Positions 8,413 to 17,319 of a stretch of 64,000 bases of DNA are shown piece after piece. The stretch's first letter is position 1, and each line of letters begins with the position of its first letter. The stretch covers positions 62,001 to 126,000 of the forward strand of contig JAFECJ010000005.1 of assembly GCA_018242205.1 (NCBI GenBank). Direction: 5' to 3'. The notes below the pieces were generated by a model. That model was not told the DNA's origin and made no database searches. It saw only the letters and a program-made list of their open reading frames with translations. This DNA comes from Pseudomonadota bacterium (GTDB lineage Bacteria; Pseudomonadota; Alphaproteobacteria; Rhizobiales; Xanthobacteraceae). The position numbers and the translations under genes were made by a program.

Positions 8413-9528
8413 TCAGCGCAGCGCCGCTAACCACTCATCCTTCACGCCCGCATCCTCATCGTCGCGGCGCATCGCTTCAAACTCTTCCCGCGTCTTCAAC
8501 CGCGACAGCGCCCATACCGCGGCGCCGCGCACCAGGGGCGAGGCATCGTCGAGCAAGCGTTCGACTTCCGGCACGAGCGAGGCGTCGCCCGAATTGCCGA
8601 TGGCATAGAGCACGTTGCGGATGAAGCGATCGCGGCCCGTGCGCTTGATCGAGGTCTTGGAAAACAGTGCACGGAATTGCGCGTCGTCGAGCCGCGCCAG
8701 TTCGGCGAGCCGCGGCGCGCGCAGCACGTCGCGCGCGGCGAGCTTGGCCTCGCGACCGGCCTGCGCGAACTTGTTCCACGGGCAGGTGGCAAGACAATCG
8801 TCGCAGCCGTAAACGCGATTGCCCATCGCGGCGCGCAGATCGCGCGGGATCGGGCCCTTGTGCTCGATGGTCAGATAGGAAATGCAGCGCCGCGCATCGA
8901 GGCGATAGGGCTCTGGAAATGCCGCGGTCGGGCAGGCATCGAGACAGGCGCGGCAACTGCCGCAACTGTCGCCGACGTCATCGTCCGCCGGCAGATCGAG
9001 CGTGGTGAAAATCGAACCGAGAAACAGCCACGAACCATATTGGCGCGATACGAGATTGGTGTGCTTGCCCTGCCAGCCGAGCCCGGCTTTGGCGGCGAGC
9101 GGCTTTTCCATCACCGCGGCGGTGTCGACGAACACCTTCACGTCGCCGCCGGCATTCGCCACCAGCCAGCGCGCAATTTCTTTGAGCCGCGCCTTGATCA
9201 GTTCGTGATAGTCGTCGCCCTTGGCGTAGACCGAAATCGCGGCGCGGTCGCGCTGCTTCAGAATATCGAGCGGATTCTCGTCCGGACCGTAATTCATGCC
9301 AAGCATGATGACGGATTTGACATCCGGCCACAGCGCCAGCGGCGAGCCGCGACGCTCGGCCGTGGTCTCCAGCCACACCATGTCGCCATGCGCGCCATCG
9401 GCGAGAAAGCGCTCAAGCCGCGCCTTGGCTTCGGGCACGGCATCGGGCCGCGTGACGCCGGCGATGTCGAAGCCGCGCTCTTTCGCCTTCGCGACGAGGG
9501 CGGTCCTGATCGCGGTCGGGTCTGTCAG
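8413..9528 (-). CDS. queG: Epoxyqueuosine reductase
   Basis: QueG reduces epoxyqueuosine to queuosine in tRNA, using cobalamin and two [4Fe-4S] clusters. The cluster motifs are [16 protein letters not shown] and [13 protein letters not shown]. The N-terminal domain is [11 protein letters not shown]; a HEAT-like tail ([14 protein letters not shown]) follows. The start is uncertain. The conserved N terminus is [15 protein letters not shown], preceded by CTG at 9528, which overlaps the GST stop as CTGA. The only ATG/GTG/TTG upstream is GTG at 9654, which would overlap the GST by 130 bases; the next one downstream (GTG, 9438) would delete conserved residues. Confidence 0.9.
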   Translation of the reverse strand: MTDPTAIRTALVAKAKERGFDIAGVTRPDAVPEAKARLERFLADGAHGDMVWLETTAERRGSPLALWPDVKSVIMLGMNYGPDENPLDILKQRDRAAISVYAKGDDYHELIKARLKEIARWLVANAGGDVKVFVDTAAVMEKPLAAKAGLGWQGKHTNLVSRQYGSWLFLGSIFTTLDLPADDDVGDSCGSCRACLDACPTAAFPEPYRLDARRCISYLTIEHKGPIPRDLRAAMGNRVYGCDDCLATCPWNKFAQAGREAKLAARDVLRAPRLAELARLDDAQFRALFSKTSIKRTGRDRFIRNVLYAIGNSGDASLVPEVERLLDDASPLVRGAAVWALSRLKTREEFEAMRRDDEDAGVKDEWLAALR

Positions 9529-10217
9529 AAGTCCAGATCGGCGTAGTGTTTTGCCGGCGGAATGCCCGCCAACGTTTCCGCCAGCAGCGCGCGGAACGAC
9601 GGACGCGACTTCACCCGCGCGTACCAGTGTCTCGCTGCTTCGTCTTCGTTCCACGGTACGTCGCCCAGATAGTCCACGGCGGAAAAATGCGCGGCCGCCG
9701 CGAGATCGGCGAGGCTCAAGCGGTCACCGGCGAGCCAATTGCGGGTCCGCGACAGCCAGCCGATGTAAGCCAGATGATAGCGGATATTGTGGCGGGCGGC
9801 ACGCAAGGCGGCGGTGTCGGGCGGCCCGCCGCCCTGCTCCAGCGTCATGTGGCGCTTGAACACCCGCTCGGTGACCAGCGGACCCGAGACCTCGGCATGG
9901 AATTTGTCGTTGAACCAGCTTGTCAGCCGGCGGACCTCGACGCGATCCCGCGGCTCGGACGGCATCAGCCGGTCCATGCCCTCGTCGGTCCGGTGGGTTT
10001 CCTCGATATACTCGGCGATGATGGCCGCGCCGGGAATGGGCGGAGTGCCGTCGGCGATCAGCACCGGAATGGTGCCGGCCGGATTGATTACCAGGAATTC
10101 CTCACGCCGCTCCCAGAATCGCTCCTCGACCAGGCGCGCGTCGATGTCGTACTCGGCCAGCATGAGGCGGACGAAGCGCGACAGGGGGCATAGCGGTTGG
10201 TGCAGAAGCGTCAGCAT
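9525..10217 (-). CDS. Glutathione S-transferase family protein
   Basis: 230 aa. An N-terminal thioredoxin-like domain begins [22 protein letters not shown] and carries the substrate-binding [13 protein letters not shown]. The all-helical C domain holds [26 protein letters not shown], whose Asp is the usual N-cap residue. The Cys in PLCPLSR sits where beta/omega-class enzymes carry the active-site Cys. Probably a cytoplasmic thiol transferase or glutathione-dependent detoxifying enzyme. It is upstream of queG, and the two genes overlap or abut (CTGA). Confidence 0.9.
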   Translation of the reverse strand: MLTLLHQPLCPLSRFVRLMLAEYDIDARLVEERFWERREEFLVINPAGTIPVLIADGTPPIPGAAIIAEYIEETHRTDEGMDRLMPSEPRDRVEVRRLTSWFNDKFHAEVSGPLVTERVFKRHMTLEQGGGPPDTAALRAARHNIRYHLAYIGWLSRTRNWLAGDRLSLADLAAAAHFSAVDYLGDVPWNEDEAARHWYARVKSRPSFRALLAETLAGIPPAKHYADLDF

Positions 10218-10445
10218 TCAGGCGAATGTCACTAATGAAGTCTGGTTAAGGAAGTCTGGTCGGACAGGGTCGGCCACAGTGGCCGGGGCCGGCACTCAGG
10301 GGATCGAGCGGGGCCTATAGGCGCCCAGGTTCGTTGGCGCAAATTGCGTGTAAAGAATGGCGGTCTGCCGAGTAATTCCAATTGCCAGCCCCAAGCCTTT
10401 TGCGCAAAAAGCGCGCATCGATTCCCGCCCCCGGAGCCTCCCCAC

Positions 10446-11285
10446 ATGACCCTCGACGCCGCGAGCGGCCTTTTGACGGGCCCATTCGCCGATCTGATCA
10501 AGGCCGCCATTCTTGGCGTCGTCGAAGGCTTCACCGAATTTCTGCCCGTATCATCCACCGGCCACCTGCTGCTGATGGAACATTTCCTCGGCTGGGGCGA
10601 TGACTCGTTCGGCAAGTCGTTCGCCATTCTCATCCAGCTCGGCGCGATCCTGGCGCTGCTGACGATTTATTTCGGCCGCATCTGGTCACTGGCAATGAAC
10701 ATGTTCAGCCGCTGGGAAGCGACGCGCTTCGTCATCGGCATCCTGCTCGCCTTCCTGCCGGCGGCGGTGATCGGGGCGATGGCCGGTAGCTATATCAAGA
10801 CCTATCTGTTCGATGTGCGTATCGTCTGCGTCACGCTGATCATCGGCGGCTTCGTGCTGCTCTGGGTCGATCGCCTGGATCTCAAGCCGCGCTATTTCGA
10901 ATCGACCGGATTCTCGTTGCCGATGTATTTCGTGATCGGCGTCTGCCAGTGCTTCGCCATGATCCCCGGCGTGTCGCGCTCCGGCGCGACCATCGTCGGC
11001 GCCATGCTGTTCGGCGCCGACCGCCGCTCGGCCGCGGAGTTCTCGTTCTGGCTGGCGATGCCCACCATGGTCGGCGCCTTCGCCTATGAAGCGTTCAAGA
11101 GCCGGCACGAACTCGCCCACGGCAATATGCTCGCCATCGCCGTCGGCTTCGTCTTCTCGTTCATCTTCGGCTGGATCGTCGTCAAGACGTTCCTGCGCTA
11201 CGTGCAGCGGCATTCTTTCGCGGTATTTGCCTGGTGGCGCATCGTGCTCGGCACCCTCGGCATCTTCTCGCTATATTTCCTGTAA
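10446..11285 (+). CDS. uppP: Undecaprenyl-diphosphatase
   Basis: UppP/BacA (279 aa) dephosphorylates undecaprenyl diphosphate at the inner membrane, recycling the lipid carrier for peptidoglycan and other surface polymers. It is a polytopic membrane protein. Catalytic region one is GVVEGFTEFLPVSSTGHLLL and region two is MIPGVSRSGATIVGAMLFG. The Met at 10446 gives the family N terminus. The gene ends 4 bases from the stop of the convergent hydroxyacid dehydrogenase, with no visible terminator between them. Confidence 0.96.
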   Translation: MTLDAASGLLTGPFADLIKAAILGVVEGFTEFLPVSSTGHLLLMEHFLGWGDDSFGKSFAILIQLGAILALLTIYFGRIWSLAMNMFSRWEATRFVIGILLAFLPAAVIGAMAGSYIKTYLFDVRIVCVTLIIGGFVLLWVDRLDLKPRYFESTGFSLPMYFVIGVCQCFAMIPGVSRSGATIVGAMLFGADRRSAAEFSFWLAMPTMVGAFAYEAFKSRHELAHGNMLAIAVGFVFSFIFGWIVVKTFLRYVQRHSFAVFAWWRIVLGTLGIFSLYFL

Positions 11286-11289
11286 TCGC

Positions 11290-12453
11290 TCAGACGTTGC
11301 GCCGCGCGTCGTCGTAATTATCGTAAAGAATGTCGCGACTGATCTCGCCGATATTCTTGACGCCGGTCAGCGACATCGACACGCGCAATTCATCGCGCAG
11401 GATGCTGAGTACCTTGGCGACGCCGGCTTCGCCCATTGCGGCAAGGCCATACAGATAAGCGCGACCGATGAAGCAGCCTTTGGCGCCGAGCGCCAGCGCC
11501 TTCAGAACATCCTGGCCACCACGAATGCCGCTGTCGAGGAACACGTCGAGCCGGTCGCCGACGGCGTCGGCGATGTGCGGCAGCACCGTGATGGTGCCTG
11601 GCGTGCCGTCGAGCTGACGGCCGCCATGGTTGGAGACGACGATGGCTTCGGCGCCTTCATTGGCGGCGAGCTTGGCGTCTTCCGGATCGAGAATTCCCTT
11701 GATGACCAGCTTACCGGGCCAGCGCTTGCGCAGCCAGGCGATGTCCTTCCACGACAGAGTGGCGTCCATGTTGTCGCCGCCCCAGCGCCCGGCGGCCCAG
11801 ATGCCGCCCTTCTTCTTCAGGTAGTGATCGATATTGCCGAAGGATTTGCGCTTTCCCATCAGCACGCTGGAGAGCCAGGCCGGCTTGGTCATGACGTCGA
11901 ACATATTGCGCGGTGTCAGCCGCGGCGGCACGGTCAGGCCGTTCTTGATGTCGCAATGGCGCTGGCCGCGCATCGGCAGATCGACGGTGACGAACAAGGC
12001 CGTGCAGCCCGCCGCCTTGGCGCGCTCGATCACTTCCTCGCTGAAGCCCCGATCCTTGAAGACATAGAGCTGGAACCAGAACGGTCCCTTGACCGCCGAG
12101 CGCACGTCTTCGATCGAGCAGATCGACATGGTCGACAGCGTGAAGCGGATGCCGGCGGCTTCGGCGGCGCGTGCGGCAAGCATCTCGCCGTCGCCGTGCA
12201 TCAGGCCGGTCAAGCCGGTCGGCGCGATGGCGATCGGCATGGCGACGTCTTCGCCCAGCATTTTGGTCTTGAGATCGCGCGTCTCGGCGTCGATCAGTAC
12301 GCGCTGGCGAAAACGGATGGCGTTGATGTCGTTGCGGTTGGCGGTCAGCGAAAGCTGATCGTAGGAGCCGTGGTCGATATATTCGAAGATCGCCTTCGGC
12401 ACCTTGCGCCGGGCCAGTTGGCGCAAGTCTTCAACATTCGTGATGACCGGCAT
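11290..12453 (-). CDS. lldD: FMN-dependent alpha-hydroxy acid dehydrogenase (L-lactate dehydrogenase type)
   Basis: 387 aa TIM-barrel flavoenzyme oxidising L-lactate or a related 2-hydroxy acid. Family marks: the N-terminal DLRQLARRKVPKAIFEYIDHGSYDQ, FMN-binding IAPTGLTGLMHGDGE, and the active-site signature SNHGGRQLDG (catalytic His, substrate-binding Arg), then DSGIRGGQDVLKALALGA. The Met at 12453 is preferred because GGGGAG lies 8 bases upstream; a Met 4 codons earlier lacks a site. LldD is the closest well-known member, but glycolate or mandelate oxidases share these motifs, so the substrate is inferred. Confidence 0.88.
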   Translation of the reverse strand: MPVITNVEDLRQLARRKVPKAIFEYIDHGSYDQLSLTANRNDINAIRFRQRVLIDAETRDLKTKMLGEDVAMPIAIAPTGLTGLMHGDGEMLAARAAEAAGIRFTLSTMSICSIEDVRSAVKGPFWFQLYVFKDRGFSEEVIERAKAAGCTALFVTVDLPMRGQRHCDIKNGLTVPPRLTPRNMFDVMTKPAWLSSVLMGKRKSFGNIDHYLKKKGGIWAAGRWGGDNMDATLSWKDIAWLRKRWPGKLVIKGILDPEDAKLAANEGAEAIVVSNHGGRQLDGTPGTITVLPHIADAVGDRLDVFLDSGIRGGQDVLKALALGAKGCFIGRAYLYGLAAMGEAGVAKVLSILRDELRVSMSLTGVKNIGEISRDILYDNYDDARRNV

Positions 12454-12567
12454 TTCACTCCCCATGTCGTCCGCGCGATTGTTATCGCGCGGTATTCCGG
12501 CGCCGGTTCCCTGCCGGATATGTTTCCGGCTTGAACGGGAACTGACACAAATTTCTATGTCCTAGTG

Positions 12568-12616
12568 CCGCATGATCTGATCCGAAAACCGGTCTCCACT
12601 TTTCGGGATCATGCGG
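12568..12616. repeat. Rhizobiales-type hairpin repeat
   Basis: CCGCATGATC (12568-12577) pairs perfectly with GATCATGCGG (12607-12616), and within them CCGAAAA pairs with TTTTCGG. This matches a repeat I know to be frequent between genes in Rhizobiales. Its right arm overlaps the end of the neighbouring minus-strand gene and supplies that gene's TGA stop. Confidence 0.7.
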
Positions 12617-13583
12617 GCCGGCTCTTGAACTGGCCGGTCTTGCGGAAGCGCCACAGATAAGACGGCACAATCGCCTCGATCGGCTCCGGCACGATGCCGA
12701 TGCCCGGTAGGGTGCGCTTCTCGGCGATCGCCTTGTCCGACACCACGTTGTCGACGCGCAGCATGTCGACCTGCCCGGGCGTCAGCGTCAACGGCGACGG
12801 CGCGAACTGCAGGAACAGCGCCTTGATGTGCGCGGCGAAGAACGGCACCGGTACCAGGAGGCGCTTGCGCTCGATGGTCGCCAGCATGAACTGCATCAGC
12901 TCCTTGAAGCTCTTCACGCTCGGGCCGCCGAGTTCATAGGTTGCGCCGCCCTGCAACCGGCCGTCGACCGCGTCGGCGATCGCGGCGGCGACGTCCCCGA
13001 CGAAGACCGGCTGGAATTTCGTGTGGCCGCCGCCGATCAGCGGCAGCATCGGCGACATGCGCGCCAGCGCAGCGAAGCGATTGAAGAAGTCGTCTTCCGG
13101 GCCGAACAGGATCGACGGCCGCATGATCACGGCCTGCGGCTGCGCGGCGAGCACCAGGCGCTCGGCCGCGCCTTTGGACTGGGCGTAGCCGACTCGCGAA
13201 TTCTCGTCGGCGCCGATCGCCGAGACGTGGACCATGCGGGCGCCGTGGGCGTTGGCGGCCAGCGCCACCTGTTCGGCGCCATAGGCGTGGACGGTGTTGA
13301 AGCGCTGGCGGCCACCCTCCTGCAGAATGCCGACCAGGTTAATCAGCACCAATGCATCGCGCGCCGCCGCCTCGACCGAACGGGCGTCGCGGATATTGGC
13401 CTGGACGGCGTGGATCTGGCCGACCCGGCCGAGCGGCTGCAGATGGAAGGCCAGTTCCGGTCGTCGCACCGCCACCCGGATGCGGTAGTCGCGCTTGGCG
13501 AGCGCCCGGACCAGATGGCGGCCGAGGAAGCCGGAGCCGCCATAAACCGTAACGAGAGTGTCGGAATTGGACTTGGCGCTCAT
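12609..13583 (-). CDS. NAD(P)-binding protein, complex I NDUFA9-subunit family
   Basis: 324 aa atypical short-chain dehydrogenase. The nucleotide-binding turn is VTVYGGSGFLGRHLVRALAKRDYRIRVAVRRPE (residues about 10-42), then NLVGIL and VHVSAIGAD. The SDR Tyr-x3-Lys is seen as YAQSKGAAE. The closest family is NDUFA9, the accessory NADPH-binding subunit of mitochondrial and alphaproteobacterial complex I. The Met at 13583 is taken; another Met five codons upstream is equally open. The last codons and stop come from an inserted hairpin repeat. Confidence 0.88.
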   Translation of the reverse strand: MSAKSNSDTLVTVYGGSGFLGRHLVRALAKRDYRIRVAVRRPELAFHLQPLGRVGQIHAVQANIRDARSVEAAARDALVLINLVGILQEGGRQRFNTVHAYGAEQVALAANAHGARMVHVSAIGADENSRVGYAQSKGAAERLVLAAQPQAVIMRPSILFGPEDDFFNRFAALARMSPMLPLIGGGHTKFQPVFVGDVAAAIADAVDGRLQGGATYELGGPSVKSFKELMQFMLATIERKRLLVPVPFFAAHIKALFLQFAPSPLTLTPGQVDMLRVDNVVSDKAIAEKRTLPGIGIVPEPIEAIVPSYLWRFRKTGQFKSRPA

Positions 13584-13686
13584 ATCCGCGGCTCGCATTG
13601 GTGGGAAAATTGGCCTTAGCCAAGCCTTTATAGGCCGCCAGCGGCCGGCTTCAAGCCTGCCGCCATGCAGCCCCCAAATGCTTCAA

Positions 13687-13715
13687 TTGACAAGCGGATA
13701 ACTGATCCGTACTAG
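13687..13715 (+). promoter_or_regulatory. Near-consensus sigma-70 promoter of tRNA-Leu
   Basis: TTGACA (13687-13692), 17-base spacer, TACTAG (13710-13715). The predicted start, near 13722, is about 6 bases before the mature tRNA 5' end. Confidence 0.75.
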
Positions 13716-13727
13716 ACCCCGGCCTGT

Positions 13728-13812
<85 letters not shown>

Positions 13813-13947
13813 TCCTTTGAATTTTCAGGGCCTTCGGCGCGGTGCGGCGCTTGCCAAGACGCCCTTTTCGTCGTTTCCAAGGCGTAAGATAGCGATTCGG
13901 CGGCGGCCTTTCGGGCACGCTCCGCGCCTGACCAACTGGATTTGCGA

Positions 13948-14574
13948 ATGACCATCCGACTGCACCGAGGCGACCTGCCCAATCTCGATGCCTACAAGGG
14001 CTCGGTCGCGATCGATACCGAGACGCTCGGGCTCGCCGTCAACCGCGACCGGCTCTGTGTGGTGCAACTTTCGCCCGGCGACGGTTCCGCCGACGTCGTG
14101 CAGATCGCCGCCGGCCAGACCTCGGCCCCGAACATCCAGAAGCTGCTGGCCGATCCGTCAGTGCTGAAGATATTCCATTATGGCCGCTTCGACATGGGCG
14201 TGATGTTCAAGGCTTTCGGCGTCATGGCGCAGCCGGTCTACTGCACCAAGATCGCCTCGCGGCTGGTGCGGACCTATACCGATCGTCATGGGTTGAAGGA
14301 TTTGACGCGCGAACTGCTCGGCGTTGACGTGTCGAAACAGCAGCAGTCGTCAGACTGGGGCGCGACCGAGCTGAGCGAGGCGCAGGTCGCTTACGCCGCC
14401 TCCGACGTGTTGTATCTGCATGCCCTGCGCGACAAGCTCAACGTCATGCTGGCGCGCGAAGACCGTACGGCACTCGCGGCAGCCTGCTTCGGTTTTCTGC
14501 CCGAACGGGTGAAGCTCGATCTTGCCGGCTGGGCCGACGAGGACATCTTCTCGCATTCGGTCAAGGCCGGTTGA
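13948..14574 (+). CDS. rnd: Ribonuclease D-type 3'-5' exonuclease, single-domain
   Basis: 208 aa DEDDy-type exonuclease. Motif I is AIDTETLGL, motif II FHYGRFDMGVMF and motif III QVAYAASDVLYLHAL with the catalytic Tyr and Asp. Only the exonuclease domain is present; the two HRDC domains of E. coli RNase D are absent, as in many alphaproteobacterial homologues. Likely trims 3' ends of tRNA precursors or other RNA in the cytoplasm. It follows tRNA-Leu directly. The Met at 13948 is used; a TTG six bases earlier is the only nearby alternative. Confidence 0.9.
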   Translation: MTIRLHRGDLPNLDAYKGSVAIDTETLGLAVNRDRLCVVQLSPGDGSADVVQIAAGQTSAPNIQKLLADPSVLKIFHYGRFDMGVMFKAFGVMAQPVYCTKIASRLVRTYTDRHGLKDLTRELLGVDVSKQQQSSDWGATELSEAQVAYAASDVLYLHALRDKLNVMLAREDRTALAAACFGFLPERVKLDLAGWADEDIFSHSVKAG

Positions 14575-14714
14575 CGGTCGCGAGGCGCTTTACGCTGTCG
14601 GGCGGGCTATTTTCCGCCGCGCAGGGGCCATATTCTGCCGGCAGTCTATGTCCGCGTGGGGCATAGCCGGGTTCTTGAAAATCCGATCCAATGGAGCGCG
14701 GGTCTGTTCGGAGC

Positions 14715-15428
14715 ATGAACAGGGTGGCCACAGCGAAAATCGATCCGGAGCTGGCACGGTCGCATTGGACCATGAACCGCGCCCAGAGCGAGCGCGCGTT
14801 TCGCGCCGCGCGCCAGCACAGCCGTCTGGTGCGGTGGCTGCGTATCACGATTCCGATCGGTGTGGTTCTCGGTCTCGTCGCGACCGTATTGATCACCTAT
14901 TTCAATCCCGCGCGCATGCTGCAGGCACTGCCGGTCAACCTGGACAAACTGGTCGTTTCCGGAACCAAGATCACCATGGAAAAGCCGCGTCTCAGCGGTT
15001 TTACCAAGGACCAGCGGCCTTACGAATTCACGGCCGAGGCGGCGGCGCAGGACTTGAAGAAGCCTGACGTGGTCGAGTTGCAGAACATCAAGGCCAAAGT
15101 TGAGATGGAAGACAAGGGCATGATGCATATGACCGCCCTCAGTGGCGTCTATGACACCAAGAAAGAATCGCTGAAGCTCGAGCAGCAAATCAACTTGTCT
15201 TCGGATAATGGCTATAAGGGCCGCCTAACCGAGGCCGTGATCGACGTCCGCAGCGGAGACGTGGTGTCGGAAAAGCCGGTGGAACTCGAAATGCTGCAAG
15301 GGATTCTCAACGCCAATCGGATGAACATCACGAATTCAGGAGACGTCATCCGCTTCGAGAACGGCGTGAACATGACGGTGATGCTCAACGGCCAGCCGTT
15401 GCCCAAAGACAAGTTGCCGGCGCGATGA
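14715..15428 (+). CDS. lptC: LPS export system protein LptC
   Basis: Bitopic inner-membrane protein that passes LPS from the LptBFG transporter to LptA. It has one N-terminal membrane segment (ITIPIGVVLGLVATVLITYF) and a periplasmic beta-jellyroll with KPRLSGFTKDQRPYEFTAEAA and GVYDTKKESLKLEQQI. The length is about 237 aa, slightly longer than the E. coli protein. Starts at 14715 or 14691 are both open; neither has a strong ribosome site. The stop overlaps lptA as ATGA, giving coupled synthesis of the two bridge proteins. Confidence 0.92.
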   Translation: MNRVATAKIDPELARSHWTMNRAQSERAFRAARQHSRLVRWLRITIPIGVVLGLVATVLITYFNPARMLQALPVNLDKLVVSGTKITMEKPRLSGFTKDQRPYEFTAEAAAQDLKKPDVVELQNIKAKVEMEDKGMMHMTALSGVYDTKKESLKLEQQINLSSDNGYKGRLTEAVIDVRSGDVVSEKPVELEMLQGILNANRMNITNSGDVIRFENGVNMTVMLNGQPLPKDKLPAR

Positions 15429-16114
15429 AGTTATTTGTTAGATCCATTGCCGCACTCAGCGTCCTCACTTTGCTGTTCGGAGGTTCTGCGCTGGCCCAGC
15501 CAAAAAATCAGCAGAACGGCAAGGGCCCGCCCAATGCGTTACAGGGCTTCTCGCAGAACCGCGACGAGCCGGTGAACATCGAATCCAATACGCTCGAGGT
15601 TCGTGACAAGGACAAGGTCGCGGTCTTCTCCGGTGATGTGCGGGTCAAGCAGGGCGATACCGCCATGCGCAGCCAGAAGCTGGTCGTGTTCTATGAGCAG
15701 ACTGGCGAGGGCGCCGCCGGCAAAGGCGCCGCCGGCAAGCCGATGCAGGCCGCGACGCCGGGTCCGAACGGTTCACAAAAAATCAAGCGCCTCGAGGCGC
15801 GCGGCGACGTCGTCGTGACGCAGAAGGATCAGACCGCGACTGGCGAGACCGGCATCTTCGACATGCCGACGAATACCGTCACGCTGACCGGCAACGTCGT
15901 CATGACGCAGGGCAAGAATGTACTGCGCGGCGACAAGCTGATCGTCGATCTGACCACAGGCGTCTCGCGCGTCGAATCCGGCAAGAACGGCCGAGGCCGG
16001 GTTCAGGGGCTATTCCTGCCGAGCAGCGGCGGCCCCGAAGCACCGGCGGCCGCGCCGCACAACGCTCCGCAAAGCGCGCCCCGGGGGCCTCTGAAATTGG
16101 GGCCGCGCAATTGA
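15425..16114 (+). CDS. lptA: LPS export periplasmic protein LptA
   Basis: 229 aa periplasmic OstA-like protein forming the LPS bridge across the periplasm. Signal peptide: MKLFVRSIAALSVLTLLFGGSALA. The OstA/LptA domain contains PVNIESNTLEVRDKDKVAVFSGDVRVKQGDTAMRSQKLVV, then ARGDVVVTQKDQTATGETGIF and LTGNVVMTQGKNVLRGDKL. A Gly/Ala insertion with a GAAGK pair (about residues 97-106) and a Pro/Ala-rich tail are lineage decorations. Four-base overlap with lptC. Confidence 0.93.
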   Translation: MKLFVRSIAALSVLTLLFGGSALAQPKNQQNGKGPPNALQGFSQNRDEPVNIESNTLEVRDKDKVAVFSGDVRVKQGDTAMRSQKLVVFYEQTGEGAAGKGAAGKPMQAATPGPNGSQKIKRLEARGDVVVTQKDQTATGETGIFDMPTNTVTLTGNVVMTQGKNVLRGDKLIVDLTTGVSRVESGKNGRGRVQGLFLPSSGGPEAPAAAPHNAPQSAPRGPLKLGPRN

Positions 16115-16256
16115 CCGGGTCAAGTTCTGGCTATCGTTCGCCGGGCAAGCCCGCTAAGCCTGCCGGAGCCGGGAATCAGCTAGGGTTTCCGCGGCGAGTC
16201 GGTCTCGCGACCGGGGCCATTCGGCTCGGCCACGTCACGCACCGCGGGGTTTCCGG

Positions 16257-17177
16257 GTGAATATCATCTCGCTGTTTCGACGCCGGCAGCCGTCCAAGCC
16301 TCGCGCGCCGCAACGTGCACCTGCGGCGCCGGTGGTGCGTCCGGCCGGGCAGCCGGTGCCGCAGCAGCAGCGCCAGCCGGGGCAACAACCGCAGCAACAG
16401 CGGCCGCCCGTTCAGCAGCCGCAGCAGCAACGCGATCCGCAGCGCCAGGCGGCGCGGCACTATCTCGCCGCGCACAGCGTCGAGAAAAGCTTCGGCAGCC
16501 GCATGGTGGTCAAGGGCGTGACGCTCTACGTACGCCGCGGCGAAGCCGTCGGTCTGCTCGGTCCGAACGGCGCCGGTAAGACGACGGTGTTCTACATGAT
16601 CACCGGCCTGATCAAGGCCGATCGCGGCCGCATCGAGCTCGACGGCTACGACGTCACCGGCCTGCCGATGTATCAGCGCGCCCGCCTCGGCATTGGTTAT
16701 CTGCCGCAGGAGGCCTCGATTTTCCGCGGCTTGAACGTCGAGGAAAACATCCGCGCCGTACTCGAAGTGGTCGAACCCGATCGCCGCCGCCGCGACGCGG
16801 ATCTCAACGCGCTGCTCGAAGAGTTCAACATCACGCGTCTGCGCAAGACGCCGACCATCGCATTGTCGGGCGGCGAGCGCCGCCGCGTCGAGATCGCGCG
16901 CGCCCTGGCGACGCGGCCGAGCTACATGCTGCTCGACGAGCCGTTCGCGGGCATCGATCCGATCGCCGTCGGCGACATCCAGCAACTGGTGCGCCACCTC
17001 ACCAACCGCGGCATTGGCGTGCTGATCACCGACCATAACGTCCGCGAGACGCTCGGGCTCACCGATCGCGCCTACATCATCTATTCCGGCGAGGTCCTGA
17101 TGGAGGGCCGGCCTGAGGATATCGTGAACAACCCGGACGTCCGCCGGCTTTATCTGGGCGAAGAGTTCAGGATGTAG
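16257..17177 (+). CDS. lptB: LPS export ABC transporter ATP-binding protein LptB, with Gln/Pro-rich N-terminal extension
   Basis: ATPase that powers LPS extraction with LptF and LptG. Walker A GPNGAGKTT, Q-loop YLPQEASIFRGLNVEENI, signature LSGGERRRVEIARAL, Walker B YMLLDEPFAGIDP and the H-loop ITDHNVRETL are intact. The ATPase domain starts near residue 65 (YLAAHSVEKSFGSRMVV). The first 60 or so residues are Pro/Gln/Arg-rich low-complexity sequence absent from E. coli LptB. Start GTG at 16257. It sits 142 bases after lptA and is followed by rpoN, the classic lptCAB-rpoN order. Confidence 0.94.
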   Translation: MNIISLFRRRQPSKPRAPQRAPAAPVVRPAGQPVPQQQRQPGQQPQQQRPPVQQPQQQRDPQRQAARHYLAAHSVEKSFGSRMVVKGVTLYVRRGEAVGLLGPNGAGKTTVFYMITGLIKADRGRIELDGYDVTGLPMYQRARLGIGYLPQEASIFRGLNVEENIRAVLEVVEPDRRRRDADLNALLEEFNITRLRKTPTIALSGGERRRVEIARALATRPSYMLLDEPFAGIDPIAVGDIQQLVRHLTNRGIGVLITDHNVRETLGLTDRAYIIYSGEVLMEGRPEDIVNNPDVRRLYLGEEFRM

Positions 17178-17319
17178 CGGCCCCGGGCCGCGACAAGCCG
17201 CCCCAGCAGCCCAAAGTTTGGGCAATACCGCAGTGCGGAATCCCGGCTTCCCCCGGGCGATAAACTCGTATACGCTGAGAAGCAAGAATCGGACCAGTTT
17301 CCGCCGGGAAACCCCATCA

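Noticed and set aside
11086..12534. 482-codon plus-strand frame opposite the hydroxyacid dehydrogenase
   Set aside because: Composition typical of an antisense shadow, and it overlaps the end of uppP.
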